Of a stretch of DNA of 64,000 nt, positions 1 through 8,473 are shown one piece after another. The DNA is taken from positions 31,042 to 95,041 of the forward strand of contig NZ_FCOI02000029.1 in the NCBI RefSeq assembly GCF_001544795.2. The letters are read 5' to 3'. Below the pieces are notes generated by a model, which worked only from the letters and a program-made list of their open reading frames with translations, made no database searches and was not told the origin of the DNA. The stretch is from Caballeronia temeraria. Its GTDB lineage: Bacteria > Pseudomonadota > Gammaproteobacteria > Burkholderiales > Burkholderiaceae. The position numbers and the translations under genes were made by a program. The stretch's first letter is position 1. Each line of letters opens with the position of its first letter.

Positions 1-16
1 TGCGCTCGATCGCCAT
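1..16 (-). CDS. ndk: Nucleoside diphosphate kinase, first codons only
   Basis: The window opens with the first five codons of a leftward gene, reading M-A-I-E-R, with its ATG at position 16. This matches the usual N-terminus of beta-proteobacterial Ndk. Ndk next to rlmD and rpoS is, as I recall, the common arrangement in Burkholderia. Nearly all of the gene lies outside the window, so the call rests on five residues plus context. Confidence 0.5.
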
Positions 17-354
17 GAAAAACTCCAAAAAATGAACGGTTTACGGATTAAAACGAATCGACAATTGTAGCACGAAGCAAGGTATGATTGCGATTGAAAC
101 CTTACGTCATCGTAAGGATCAAACCCTGCGAGGACTTGAGCGTCCGGACGGCCGAATTAGCCTTTCGATCTATTGAAATCGGCGCGCGGCGGGGCCATAT
201 TGGAACGAAACGTGGCATTGCAACGGGAACTGCACGAAGCAGCGGCATCAAAGCGGTTCTAATACTGGCTTAAGTCCGCGCACCTTATCATTCGTGTGTG
301 ACGGAAAAAGTCGCGGGAAGACCGAACGACAGACAATTGGAGCAAGGAGAAACC
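17..354. other. Intergenic region between ndk and the Bax-inhibitor gene
   Basis: This 338-bp gap separates two divergent genes and must hold both promoters. It contains a perfect 7-bp hairpin at 100-117 (CCTTACG, loop TCAT, CGTAAGG). A 61-codon open frame at 88-273 has no ribosome binding site or recognisable product and was not called. No strong -35/-10 pair stands out. Confidence 0.5.
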
Positions 355-1053
355 ATGAACGAATCACCCTATAGCTTTGGCCGTAATGGCAGCGTCACCT
401 CGGTCGAGGTGCGCAACCGCGTGCTGCGCAACACCTACTGGCTGCTCGCGCTGTCGATGGTGCCGACGGTGCTCGGCGCATGGGTCGGCGTCGCGACGGG
501 CTTCTCGCTGTTCGCGGCCACCAGCCCGGCCATGAGCTTCATCGCGTTTCTCGCGATCGCGTTCGGTTTCATGTTCGCGATCGAGAAAACCAAGAACAGC
601 GGCATGGGCGTGGTCGTCCTGCTCGGCTTCACGTTCTTCATGGGCCTGATGCTTTCGCGTCTGCTGAGCTTCATTCTCGGCTTCTCGAACGGGCCACAGC
701 TGATCATGATGGCGTTCGGCGGCACGGGCGTGATCTTCGCGGCCATGGCGACCATCGCCACCGTCAGCAAGCGTGATTTCTCGGGCCTCGGCAAGTTCCT
801 GTTCATGGGCGTGATCGTCATTCTGCTGGCCGCGTTCGCGAACATCTTCCTGCAACTGCCCGCGCTGATGATGACCATCTCCGTGCTCGCCATCGTGATC
901 TTCTCGGCGTATATGCTGTTCGACGTGCAACGCGTGGTGAATGGCGGCGAGACGAACTACATCAGCGCCACGCTCGCAATCTACCTCGACCTGTACAACG
1001 TGTTCACGAACCTGCTGGCGCTGCTCGGCATCTTCGGCGGCAACCGCAACTGA
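355..1053 (+). CDS. Bax inhibitor-1/YccA family membrane protein
   Basis: A 232-residue polytopic inner-membrane protein. About seven hydrophobic segments run from near residue 25 to the C-terminus, which has the D-L-Y-N-x-F-x-N-L-L signature of the BI-1/YccA (TMBIM) family. Family members form pH-sensitive ion or calcium leak channels; E. coli YccA binds and moderates the FtsH protease. The substrate here is unknown. The start at 355 follows AAGGAG by about seven bases; an in-frame upstream codon at 298 lacks a binding site and adds polar sequence. It is monocistronic, with a strong terminator 40 bp downstream. Family assignment is secure, the role is inferred. Confidence 0.88.
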   Translation: MNESPYSFGRNGSVTSVEVRNRVLRNTYWLLALSMVPTVLGAWVGVATGFSLFAATSPAMSFIAFLAIAFGFMFAIEKTKNSGMGVVVLLGFTFFMGLMLSRLLSFILGFSNGPQLIMMAFGGTGVIFAAMATIATVSKRDFSGLGKFLFMGVIVILLAAFANIFLQLPALMMTISVLAIVIFSAYMLFDVQRVVNGGETNYISATLAIYLDLYNVFTNLLALLGIFGGNRN

Positions 1054-1091
1054 TCGGCGATCGGCGATCGGCGATTCGACGCGCTGAAACG

Positions 1092-1119
1092 AAAAACCGG
1101 CCTTCGGGCCGGTTTTTTT
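1092..1119. terminator. Bidirectional rho-independent terminator
   Basis: AACCGGCC, loop TTCG, GGCCGGTT is followed by seven T on the plus strand and preceded by a run of A. It can therefore end both the rightward Bax-inhibitor gene and the leftward surE-to-rlmD operon, which converge here. Confidence 0.9.
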
Positions 1120-1144
1120 GTGCCTGCGATCGCCTGCCGCCGGA

Positions 1145-2590
1145 TCAGTCGCGTTCGAACAACGCGATCGATTCGACGTGCGACGTGTGCGGGAACATGT
1201 TGACCACGCCCGCGCCCTTCATCCGGTAACCCGCTTCGTGCACGAGCAGGCCGGCATCGCGGGCGAGCGTCGCCGGATTGCACGACACATAGACGATGCG
1301 CTCCGGCAACGGTCCGTCGCCGCTCTGGGCGATGTCCGCCAGCGCCTTACACACGGCAAGCGCGCCTTCGCGCGGCGGATCGATGAGGAATTTGTCGAAG
1401 GGGCCGAGCGCGCGCAGGTCGTCGGCGGTGACTTCGAAGAGATTTCGGCACGCGAACGACGTGTGGCCATCGACGCCATTTGCCTTCGCATTCTCCAGCG
1501 CGCGGGCCGTCAGCGCCTGGCTGCCTTCGATCCCCACCACTTCGCGCGACACGCGCGCGAGCGGCAGCGTGAAATTGCCGATGCCGCAAAACAGATCCAG
1601 CACGCGATCGGTTTTCTCCGGTGCGAGCAGGCTAAGCGCCCGGCTCACCAGCACGCGATTGATCTGGTGATTGACCTGCGTGAAATCCGTCGGCTTGAAC
1701 GGCATGCGGATATTGAATTCCGGCAGCGTGTAAGCCAGTTCGCTATCGAGAGGGTAGAACTGATAAACCGTGTCCGGACCCTTCGGCTGGAGCCACCACT
1801 GCACGCCGTGTTCGTCGGCGAACGTGCGCAGGAGCGCTTCGTCGGCTTCGGTCAGCGGCTCCAGAATGCGCAGCACGAGCGCCGTCATATCCGAACCGAC
1901 CGCCAGCTCGATCTGCGGCATGCGATCGCGGATCGACAGCCCCGCCACGAGATGGCGCAGCGGCACGAGCATCGCGGAAACGTGCGGCGGAAGCACTTCG
2001 CAGCTCGTCATGTCGGCGACATAGCTACTTTTGCGCTCGTGGAAACCGACCAGCACGCCGCCCTTCTTCTCGACGTGCCGCACGGTCAGCCGCGCGCGAT
2101 AACGGTATCCCCACGACGGCCCGTGAATCGGCCGGAACATGGTCTCCGCGCGCAGTTTCGACAGATGCTGCAGGTTGTCCTCGAGCACGCGCTGCTTCAC
2201 GGCGATCTGCGCGCGCACGTCGAGATGCTGCATGGAGCAGCCGCCGCAAATGCCGAAAAACTGGCACTTCGGCTTCGCGCGGATCACGCTTTCGCGCAGC
2301 ACGCTCACCACTTGCGCCTGCTCGAAGCTCGGCTTCTTGCGATAGCTCGAATAGCTCACCCGTTCGCCGGGCAGCGCGCCCTCGACGAAGATGACCTTGC
2401 CCGGCTCACCGTCCTCGTTGACCGTGCGGCCGACGCCGCGCGCTTCCATATCGAGCGACTCGATTTCGATCTCGGGCGCGACGAAGTTCGGATCGGGCGT
2501 GACGGATTTCGCCGGCGCGGCGCAGCGGCGATGCGTAGTTTTTCGAGCGGCTTCGGACACCTGCGTACTTCCTGACTTTTCGTGGGGCAA
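1145..2590 (-). CDS. rlmD: 23S rRNA (uracil-1939-C5)-methyltransferase RlmD
   Basis: 481 residues; methylates C5 of U1939 in 23S rRNA using SAM. An N-terminal TRAM-like OB fold (about residues 38-95) is followed by the four cysteines of a 4Fe-4S cluster (C109, C115, C118, C197), a SAM-binding Rossmann domain with D-L-F-C-G-I-G-N-F, and the catalytic Y-V-S-C-N-P motif with nucleophile Cys437. That cysteine lies 44 residues from the end, as in E. coli. A basic N-terminal tail of about 35 residues precedes the TRAM domain. It is the last gene of the leftward rpoS operon, 29 bp after the exonuclease gene, with the shared terminator just beyond. Confidence 0.96.
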   Translation of the reverse strand: MPHEKSGSTQVSEAARKTTHRRCAAPAKSVTPDPNFVAPEIEIESLDMEARGVGRTVNEDGEPGKVIFVEGALPGERVSYSSYRKKPSFEQAQVVSVLRESVIRAKPKCQFFGICGGCSMQHLDVRAQIAVKQRVLEDNLQHLSKLRAETMFRPIHGPSWGYRYRARLTVRHVEKKGGVLVGFHERKSSYVADMTSCEVLPPHVSAMLVPLRHLVAGLSIRDRMPQIELAVGSDMTALVLRILEPLTEADEALLRTFADEHGVQWWLQPKGPDTVYQFYPLDSELAYTLPEFNIRMPFKPTDFTQVNHQINRVLVSRALSLLAPEKTDRVLDLFCGIGNFTLPLARVSREVVGIEGSQALTARALENAKANGVDGHTSFACRNLFEVTADDLRALGPFDKFLIDPPREGALAVCKALADIAQSGDGPLPERIVYVSCNPATLARDAGLLVHEAGYRMKGAGVVNMFPHTSHVESIALFERD

Positions 2591-2619
2591 AGGCGAGATT
2601 GTAGACGAACGTCACGCGC

Positions 2620-3396
2620 TCATTTGGCGAACGCCGCCAGATATTGCGCCCAGTGCGGCGACGTTTCCTGCGCGAGCGCGTTCTTCACGAAGTTGATTTC
2701 GTCGGCGTACTCGTCGGGCGTGAAACCGCCGCGCATCATCTGGAAACGGCAGTACATCAGATACGTGTTGACGACATCAGTCTCGCAATAGTTGCGGATT
2801 TCGTCGATATGACCGTCGCAATACGCGTCCCAGACCTTGCCGCCGTCCATGCCGAGCTTGCCGGGAAACCCGCACAGCTTCGCGAGCGCGTCGAGCGGGG
2901 CGTTGGCGCGCGCCTGATACATCGCGAGCACGTCCATCAGGTCGATGTGCCGCATATGGTAGCGGCTGATGTAATTGTTGAACTTGAACTCGCGATCGTC
3001 CTGGCCGAGATCCCAGTAGCGCGGCGCGGCGATGCCGTGCACGAGCGCCCGGTAATGGAGCACGGGCAGATCGAAGCCGCCGCCGTTCCACGACACGAGC
3101 TGCGGCGTGTATTTCTCGATCACGCGATAAAACGACTGAATCAGCGCGGCTTCGCGGTCGGCGGTCGTGCCGAGCGAGCGCACGCGAAAGCCGGTGTTGT
3201 CGCGAAACACGCAGGAAATCGCCGCGACGCGCTGCAGATGATGCGGCAGAAAGTCATTGCCGACGCGCTCGCGGCGCGCTTCGAACGCATGTTCGGCAAC
3301 CTCGCGGTCGGAGAGATCGTCGGGCAAATCTTCGAGACGGCGAATGCCGTCGACATCGGGAATGGTCTCGATATCGAAAACGAGAATCGGTGTCAT
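2620..3396 (-). CDS. Predicted 3'-5' exonuclease, PolB-like DEDD family
   Basis: 258 residues. The N-terminal F-D-I-E-T-I-P motif gives the first two acidic metal ligands (D8, E10) of the DEDD exonuclease superfamily. S-W-N-G-G-G-F-D-L-P supplies the third in Exo II, and the Y-C-x-x-D-V-V-N-T-Y region near residue 205 the last. This matches the stand-alone 'predicted 3'-5' exonuclease related to the PolB exonuclease domain' family, single domain throughout, with no polymerase module. Its cellular substrate is not established. It lies between rpoS (48 bp) and rlmD (29 bp) and is probably co-transcribed. Confidence 0.85.
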   Translation of the reverse strand: MTPILVFDIETIPDVDGIRRLEDLPDDLSDREVAEHAFEARRERVGNDFLPHHLQRVAAISCVFRDNTGFRVRSLGTTADREAALIQSFYRVIEKYTPQLVSWNGGGFDLPVLHYRALVHGIAAPRYWDLGQDDREFKFNNYISRYHMRHIDLMDVLAMYQARANAPLDALAKLCGFPGKLGMDGGKVWDAYCDGHIDEIRNYCETDVVNTYLMYCRFQMMRGGFTPDEYADEINFVKNALAQETSPHWAQYLAAFAK

Positions 3397-3444
3397 TGAA
3401 TCCTGAAACGCGACGCCCCGAACCTGCGAGGCGTCGCATAAGCG

Positions 3445-4542
3445 TTAAAGCACGGCGTCCTTGCGAACGCCGTTGGATGCGAAAAAGCGTTTGAGCCGCA
3501 CGAGCGCCTCCTGCTGGATCTGGCGCACGCGTTCGCGCGTGAGACCCATTTCGTCGGCGAGCTCTTCGAGCGTCGCGGGCTCGATATGGTTCAGCCCGAA
3601 ACGCCGTTCGATTACGTGCCGGTGTTTGTCGGACAGACGCGACAGCCACAGCCGCGTGAGCGACTCCAGTTCGCGATGCTGCACTTCCGCGTCCGGCGAC
3701 TGGCTCTGGTCGTCCGAAAGCAGATCGAGCAGGCTGCTGCCCGGATCGAGGTCGAGCGGCGCGTCGAGCGAAGCCGTGTGCTCGTTGAGCGCGAGGATAT
3801 CGGTGACTTCCTCGGGCGTCTTGCCGGTGAGATACGCAATATCGTCGATGCTCGCGTCGCGGCGCTCGGGCGCAACGCTGTCGTTCGAATTGGCGGAATT
3901 TTTTTCCAGATGACGCTTCGCCCGCAGCACCTGATTCAGTTCGCGGATCACGTGCACCGGCAGACGCACCGTGCGCGCCTGATTCATGATTGCGCGCTCG
4001 ATGCTCTGGCGAATCCACCAGGTGGCGTAGGTCGAAAACCGGAAGCCGCGCGTCGGATCGAATTTCTCGATGGCGTGCATGAGGCCGAGATTGCCTTCCT
4101 CGATCAGATCGAGCAAAGGCACGCCGCGATTGAGATAACCCTTCGCGATGCTGACGACGAGCCGCAGATTGCGCTCGATCATGACCTGCCGCGCGTCGAA
4201 TTCGCCCGCCTTCGCGAGCCGCGAATAACGCTGCTCTTCCTCGACGGTCAATAGCGGCTTCACGCTGATGCGGTTCAGGTAATGCTGGATGGTGTCGGCC
4301 GTGAGTTCGGCCTGCAGAATCGAGCGGAAATCGTCGGCGTCCGGCGCGGAATCGTTTGCGCCTTCGCCTGCTTCCTCGCGGCTTTTTTCGCGACTGCCGC
4401 CCTCTTCCTCTGAATCGACGTCGACATCGACGTTGTCGATCTCTTCATCCTGGGTCGAAGCACCGTCTTCCACCGACACTTGCAAAGGTCGGCTGATCGA
4501 CTCAGTCTCGGCTTGCGGCAGGCGGCGCTTCGTTTTTGGCAT
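3445..4542 (-). CDS. rpoS: RNA polymerase sigma factor RpoS (sigma-38)
   Basis: 365 residues; directs RNA polymerase to stationary-phase and general-stress promoters. An acidic N-terminal stretch of about 75 residues precedes region 1.2 (D-T-I-Q-H-Y-L), region 2 with the core-binding D-L-I-E-E-G-N-L-G-L and R-F-S-T-Y-A-T-W-W-I-R-Q -10 recognition helix, region 3, and a region 4 helix-turn-helix (L-E-E-L-A-D-E-M-G-L-T-R-E-R-V-R). The acidic lead is longer than in E. coli RpoS (330 aa). It starts 12 bp after nlpD. In enterobacteria the main rpoS promoter lies inside nlpD, so one may exist here, but I could not locate it. Confidence 0.96.
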   Translation of the reverse strand: MPKTKRRLPQAETESISRPLQVSVEDGASTQDEEIDNVDVDVDSEEEGGSREKSREEAGEGANDSAPDADDFRSILQAELTADTIQHYLNRISVKPLLTVEEEQRYSRLAKAGEFDARQVMIERNLRLVVSIAKGYLNRGVPLLDLIEEGNLGLMHAIEKFDPTRGFRFSTYATWWIRQSIERAIMNQARTVRLPVHVIRELNQVLRAKRHLEKNSANSNDSVAPERRDASIDDIAYLTGKTPEEVTDILALNEHTASLDAPLDLDPGSSLLDLLSDDQSQSPDAEVQHRELESLTRLWLSRLSDKHRHVIERRFGLNHIEPATLEELADEMGLTRERVRQIQQEALVRLKRFFASNGVRKDAVL

Positions 4543-4554
4543 GATGGTTTCGCT

Positions 4555-5520
4555 TTATTGCGGCGGCAAATACTTCAGTGGGTCAACAGGTTTTCCCTGC
4601 CGGCGAACTTCGAAATGCAACATCACGCGGTCCGAATCGCTGTTCCCCATCTCAGCGATCTTCTGCCCTTTAGTTACCGCGTCCCCCTCTTTTACCATCA
4701 AAGCACGGTTATGTGCGTACGCCGTAAGAAAAGTCGCGTCGTGTTTGATGATAATGAGATTGCCATAGCCGCGCAGCCCATTTCCGGAGTAAACCACTCG
4801 GCCATCCGCCGATGCGTTCACCGGATCTCCCGCCGCACCGCCAATATTCAAACCCTTGTTCTTCGCGTCGTCGAACGTGCCGATGATCGGACCGCGCGCC
4901 GGCCAGATGAACGCAGGCTGCGCAGCGGCCGCGGTCGCGTTCGCATCCGCGCCAGGCACGCCCGGAGCACCCGGCGCCGATGCCATGCCCGCTGCCGCGC
5001 CGGCCGTTCCGGGCGCCGCGCCCATGCCGGAATTCGCGCCGTAGTACGGCGGCTGCGCAGTCGCGCCCGGCTGCGGGCTCGCGTACGCGTTCGCGCCGTT
5101 CAACGGCTGCGTCTGCACGCCGCCGCCCACGATCGGCGCGGTCGCCACACCGGGCGTGGCCGCCGCGACGTTCGCGCCCGGCGGCGCCACGCGCATCAAC
5201 TGACCGACTTCGATCTGATTCGGGTTGGTCAGGTTGTTCCACGCCGCGATGTCGTGATAATTCTGACCGTTTTCCAGTGCGATCCGATATAGGGTGTCGC
5301 CCGGCTTCACACGGTAATAGCCCGGCGGCGGCGGGCCGTTGTCCGGCGTCTGCGCCCCCGTCGTGCCGATGGGCGCGCCCGTTCTGTCGACGACCGGCGC
5401 CATGTCCATGCGCGTCGAACACGCCGCCAGCGCGGACAACGCCAGCACGCACACGCCGCGCTGCGCCGCGCTCAAGGACAGGTCCGCACTTCCATCTCGC
5501 AAAGCACGCAGGATACTCAT
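4555..5520 (-). CDS. nlpD: NlpD-type LysM/M23 lipoprotein, amidase activator
   Basis: 321 residues. The start at 5520 gives a signal segment ending in the lipobox L-A-A-C, so it should be an outer-membrane lipoprotein. A LysM peptidoglycan-binding module (Y-Y-R-V-K-P-G-D-T-L, near residues 65-115) is followed by an Ala/Pro/Gly-rich linker and a C-terminal LytM/M23 domain. The metal-binding residues are degenerate: the His-x-Gly-x-Asp site reads K-G-L-N-I and the final H-x-H reads M-L-H. As in E. coli NlpD it should activate an amidase rather than cut peptidoglycan itself. It sits 5 bp after pcm and 12 bp before rpoS. Confidence 0.92.
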   Translation of the reverse strand: MSILRALRDGSADLSLSAAQRGVCVLALSALAACSTRMDMAPVVDRTGAPIGTTGAQTPDNGPPPPGYYRVKPGDTLYRIALENGQNYHDIAAWNNLTNPNQIEVGQLMRVAPPGANVAAATPGVATAPIVGGGVQTQPLNGANAYASPQPGATAQPPYYGANSGMGAAPGTAGAAAGMASAPGAPGVPGADANATAAAAQPAFIWPARGPIIGTFDDAKNKGLNIGGAAGDPVNASADGRVVYSGNGLRGYGNLIIIKHDATFLTAYAHNRALMVKEGDAVTKGQKIAEMGNSDSDRVMLHFEVRRQGKPVDPLKYLPPQ

Positions 5521-5525
5521 CGGTG

Positions 5526-6617
5526 TCAAATCACTCCGGATTTTAAGGGTACAAAGAAAACGCGATCGAGCTGCTCTTCCCGCCAGTGCGTCGCCGACAC
5601 ACGCGTGACGAGCGTCAGCACCTGCGACTGCGCGGCCTGCGATCCGACCGGCGCGACAAGCTTGCCGCCCACCGCCAGTTGATCGAGCAAGGCCTGCGGC
5701 ACGTCGAGGCCCGCGCACGCGATCACGATCGCGTCGAACGGCGCGGCCGCGGGCAAGCCGAGGCGGCCATCGCCGTAATGCAGCCGGATGTTCGGCACAC
5801 GCAACGGCCGAAGATTGAGCTTTGCGCGCTCCGACAACGGACGCACGCGTTCGATCGAATAAACCTCAGTGGCAACTTGCGACAGCACCGCCGCCTGATA
5901 GCCACAGCCGGTGCCGATCTCCAGCACCTTGTTCAATACGCGTCCCGTCGCGACCAGCTCGATCATGCGCGCGACGACCGACGGCTTCGAGATGGTCTGG
6001 TGATGACCGATCGGCAGCGCGGCGTCTTCATAAGCCTGCGCGGCGAGCCCCGGATCGACGAACATGTGGCGCGGCACGACGGACATGGCGTTCAGCACGC
6101 GCGGATCGGTGATGCCGTTCGATCGCAGGCGTTCGACCATGCGCTCGCGCACCCGTTCCGACGTCAGCGTCTGCGTGCTCGCGAGCGCGACATTGGGCGC
6201 GCCTTTTTTCGTCGCGGTCGAAGCGGCGTTCGAATCACGCTCGGCGGTCCTCGGCGCGGTGCGCAATGCGCTCGTGCGCGGCGCATGCGCCGAATGATGC
6301 GTCTGCGCCGCGCTCTTGCTCGCGGACGGAACCGGTTTCGCTGCGTTAATTGCAGTCTTCGCGCCGGAACGCGCGGGAAAAACCGACGTGGCCGGCTTCG
6401 CGGACGCCGCGGCCGTCGCGGGATTTTTCATCGTCGCGTTGGCCGCGCGCGATGTCGATGATCCGGCAGGCTTCGCTGGCTGCGGCGTCGCGGGCTTGAG
6501 CGCGGCGACGGCGGCTTGCTTGCCGCGCGAATCCTGCGGGCGCGCCGCGGGCTTGCGCGGCTCGCGAACCAGATCCGCGAGCGCCAGCGGAAAGCGCTTG
6601 GCGCGCTCGTCGCTCAT
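5526..6617 (-). CDS. pcm: Protein-L-isoaspartate O-methyltransferase with long N-terminal extension
   Basis: 363 residues; repairs isoaspartyl damage in aged proteins using SAM. The catalytic domain fills the last 210 or so residues, with the SAM motif V-L-E-I-G-T-G-C-G-Y and the family motif P-I-G-H-H-Q-T-I-S-K-P. The first 150 residues or so are an Ala/Lys/Pro/Ser-rich, cationic, apparently disordered tail absent from E. coli Pcm (about 208 aa). The start at 6617 overlaps the surE stop (ATGA), so the two are translationally coupled. Further in-frame upstream codons run into surE and are rejected. Function is secure; the role of the tail is unknown. Confidence 0.94.
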   Translation of the reverse strand: MSDERAKRFPLALADLVREPRKPAARPQDSRGKQAAVAALKPATPQPAKPAGSSTSRAANATMKNPATAAASAKPATSVFPARSGAKTAINAAKPVPSASKSAAQTHHSAHAPRTSALRTAPRTAERDSNAASTATKKGAPNVALASTQTLTSERVRERMVERLRSNGITDPRVLNAMSVVPRHMFVDPGLAAQAYEDAALPIGHHQTISKPSVVARMIELVATGRVLNKVLEIGTGCGYQAAVLSQVATEVYSIERVRPLSERAKLNLRPLRVPNIRLHYGDGRLGLPAAAPFDAIVIACAGLDVPQALLDQLAVGGKLVAPVGSQAAQSQVLTLVTRVSATHWREEQLDRVFFVPLKSGVI

Positions 6618-7372
6618 GTGCGAGCGCTCCCGGCGCGCGCCCATTCGCGCGTCTCGGCCATGAGCTTCGTATGAGTCAGATCGAGCTGCAGCGGCGTGAT
6701 CGACACGAAGCCGTTCGCGACCGCATGAAAGTCCGTGCCTTCGCTCGCGTCGAGCGCGTCGCCCGACGGGCCGATCCAGTAGATCGGGTTGCCGCGCGGA
6801 TCGGTTTGCCGGATCACAGGCTGCGACGGATGGCGCTTGCCGAGGCGCGTCACTTTCCATTCACGCAGTTGATCGTAAGGCAGGCTCGGGATGTTCACGT
6901 TCAGCAACGGATGGCCCGGCATCGGATGTTCGAGGAAATGCGCGACGATCTCGGCCGCGACGCGCGCGGCGTCGTCAAGATGAAGCCAGTCGCGTCCGAC
7001 GAGCGAGAACGCGATCGCCGGGATGCCGAACATGAAGCCTTCGGTGGCGGCCGCGACCGTGCCCGAGTACAGCGTGTCTTCGCCGACGTTCTGGCCATTG
7101 TTGATGCCCGACACGACGAGATCGGGCTGCTGCTCGAGCATGCCCGTGAGCGCGATGTGCACGGAATCGGTCGGCGTACCGTTCACGAAATTGAAACCGT
7201 TCGGCGCCTGATGAACGCTCAGGGGCCGCGACAGCGTGAGCGAGTTGGACGAGCCGCTGCAGTTCTGCTCGGGCGCCATCACCGTCACTTCGCCGAGCGG
7301 CTGCAGGACGTCGTGCAGCACATTGATGCCGCGCGCCAGATAACCGTCGTCGTTGCTGAGTAGGATTCGCAT
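6614..7372 (-). CDS. surE: 5'/3'-nucleotidase SurE
   Basis: 252 residues; a metal-dependent survival-protein phosphatase acting on nucleoside monophosphates and possibly short polyphosphate. The N-terminal L-L-S-N-D-D-G motif provides the two adjacent metal-binding aspartates, and S-G-I-N-N-G-Q-N contributes the later ligand region. The start at 7372 removes a basic 18-residue upstream extension without homology. It is the first gene of the leftward surE-pcm-nlpD-rpoS-exonuclease-rlmD operon, an order shared with many gamma- and beta-proteobacteria and tied to stationary-phase survival. Confidence 0.95.
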   Translation of the reverse strand: MRILLSNDDGYLARGINVLHDVLQPLGEVTVMAPEQNCSGSSNSLTLSRPLSVHQAPNGFNFVNGTPTDSVHIALTGMLEQQPDLVVSGINNGQNVGEDTLYSGTVAAATEGFMFGIPAIAFSLVGRDWLHLDDAARVAAEIVAHFLEHPMPGHPLLNVNIPSLPYDQLREWKVTRLGKRHPSQPVIRQTDPRGNPIYWIGPSGDALDASEGTDFHAVANGFVSITPLQLDLTHTKLMAETREWARAGSART

Positions 7373-7452
7373 CCGGCGATTGTAACCGAGGAAAGTGGCG
7401 CGACGACGACTCGAACTGCCATACACTGAGCCCAGTTCAACGAGGAGAAACC

Positions 7453-8427
7453 ATGCGCGCCGTACGATGCAACGAACACGGATTGCCCGACACGCTTTCG
7501 ATCGAAACGCTGCCCGACCTGCATCCGGAAGCAGGCGAAGTCGTCATCGACGTCAAAGCAGCAAGCGTGAATTTCCCCGACGTGCTCATCATCCAGAACA
7601 AATATCAGTTCAAGCCGCCGTTGCCGTTCACGCCCGGCGCGGAGTTCGCGGGCATCGTGCGCGAAGTCGGCGCTGGTGTCACGCGTCTCGCGCCCGGCAT
7701 GCGCGTGGCCGCCTACACCGCACAAGGCGCGTTCGCGGAACAGGCGCGCGCGAAGGCGACGGATTGCATCGTGTTGCCCGATGACGTCGATCTCGCCGAT
7801 GCCGCCGCGTTCACGCTCGCCTACGGCACGTCGTATCACGCGCTCGTCGATCGCGGCGCGCTCAAGGCCGGCGACACGCTGCTCGTGCTCGGCGCGGCGG
7901 GTGGCGTCGGCATCGCGGCGATCCAGATCGGCAAGATCATCGGTGCGCGCGTGATCGCGGCGGCGTCGAGTGCGGAGAAGCTCGCGTTCTGCCGCGAACA
8001 TGGCGCCGATGAAGTCATCGACTATGCGCGCGAAGATCTGCGCGAGCGCATCAAGGCGCTGACCGGCGGCAACGGGCCGGATGTCGTTTTCGATCCCGTC
8101 GGCGGTGCGTATGCGGAACCGGTGTTTCGCAGTATCGGCTGGCGGGGGCGGTATCTCGTCGTCGGCTTCGCGAATGGCGAGATTCCGAAGCTGCCGCTCA
8201 ATCTCGCGCTGCTGAAAGGCGCGAGCATCGTCGGCGTGTTCTGGGGCGGCCACATGCAGCGCGAGCACGCGCTCGCCGATCAGGAATTCGCGACGATGGT
8301 CGACTGGATCAAGTCAGGCACGCTGCGGCCGGTCGTCACGAAACGTTATTCGCTCGACGAAACCCCGCAAGCCCTCGACGACATGATGAATCGCCGCGTG
8401 ACCGGCAAGATCGTGATCGAGCCGTAA
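7453..8427 (+). CDS. NADPH:quinone oxidoreductase, MDR family
   Basis: 324 residues of the medium-chain dehydrogenase/reductase fold, quinone-reductase branch. The N-terminal GroES-like domain has the V-N-F-P-D-V-L and P-G-x-E-F-x-G motifs. The Rossmann domain has L-G-A-A-G-G-V-G (about residue 145). The catalytic-zinc cysteines of classical alcohol dehydrogenases are absent, as expected for this branch. It probably reduces quinones or enones with NADPH. GGAG lies 6-7 bp before the ATG. It is divergent from surE across 80 bp and monocistronic as far as I can see; no terminator was found in the 46-bp gap that follows. Confidence 0.88.
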   Translation: MRAVRCNEHGLPDTLSIETLPDLHPEAGEVVIDVKAASVNFPDVLIIQNKYQFKPPLPFTPGAEFAGIVREVGAGVTRLAPGMRVAAYTAQGAFAEQARAKATDCIVLPDDVDLADAAAFTLAYGTSYHALVDRGALKAGDTLLVLGAAGGVGIAAIQIGKIIGARVIAAASSAEKLAFCREHGADEVIDYAREDLRERIKALTGGNGPDVVFDPVGGAYAEPVFRSIGWRGRYLVVGFANGEIPKLPLNLALLKGASIVGVFWGGHMQREHALADQEFATMVDWIKSGTLRPVVTKRYSLDETPQALDDMMNRRVTGKIVIEP

Positions 8428-8473
8428 CGCGGACTGCTACCATCGCGCCCTTTCAGACTTCCTTCGAATCGAG

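Noticed and set aside
88..273. 61-codon frame between ndk and the Bax-inhibitor gene
   Set aside because: No binding site, no homology, atypical codon use for the window; located where promoters are expected.
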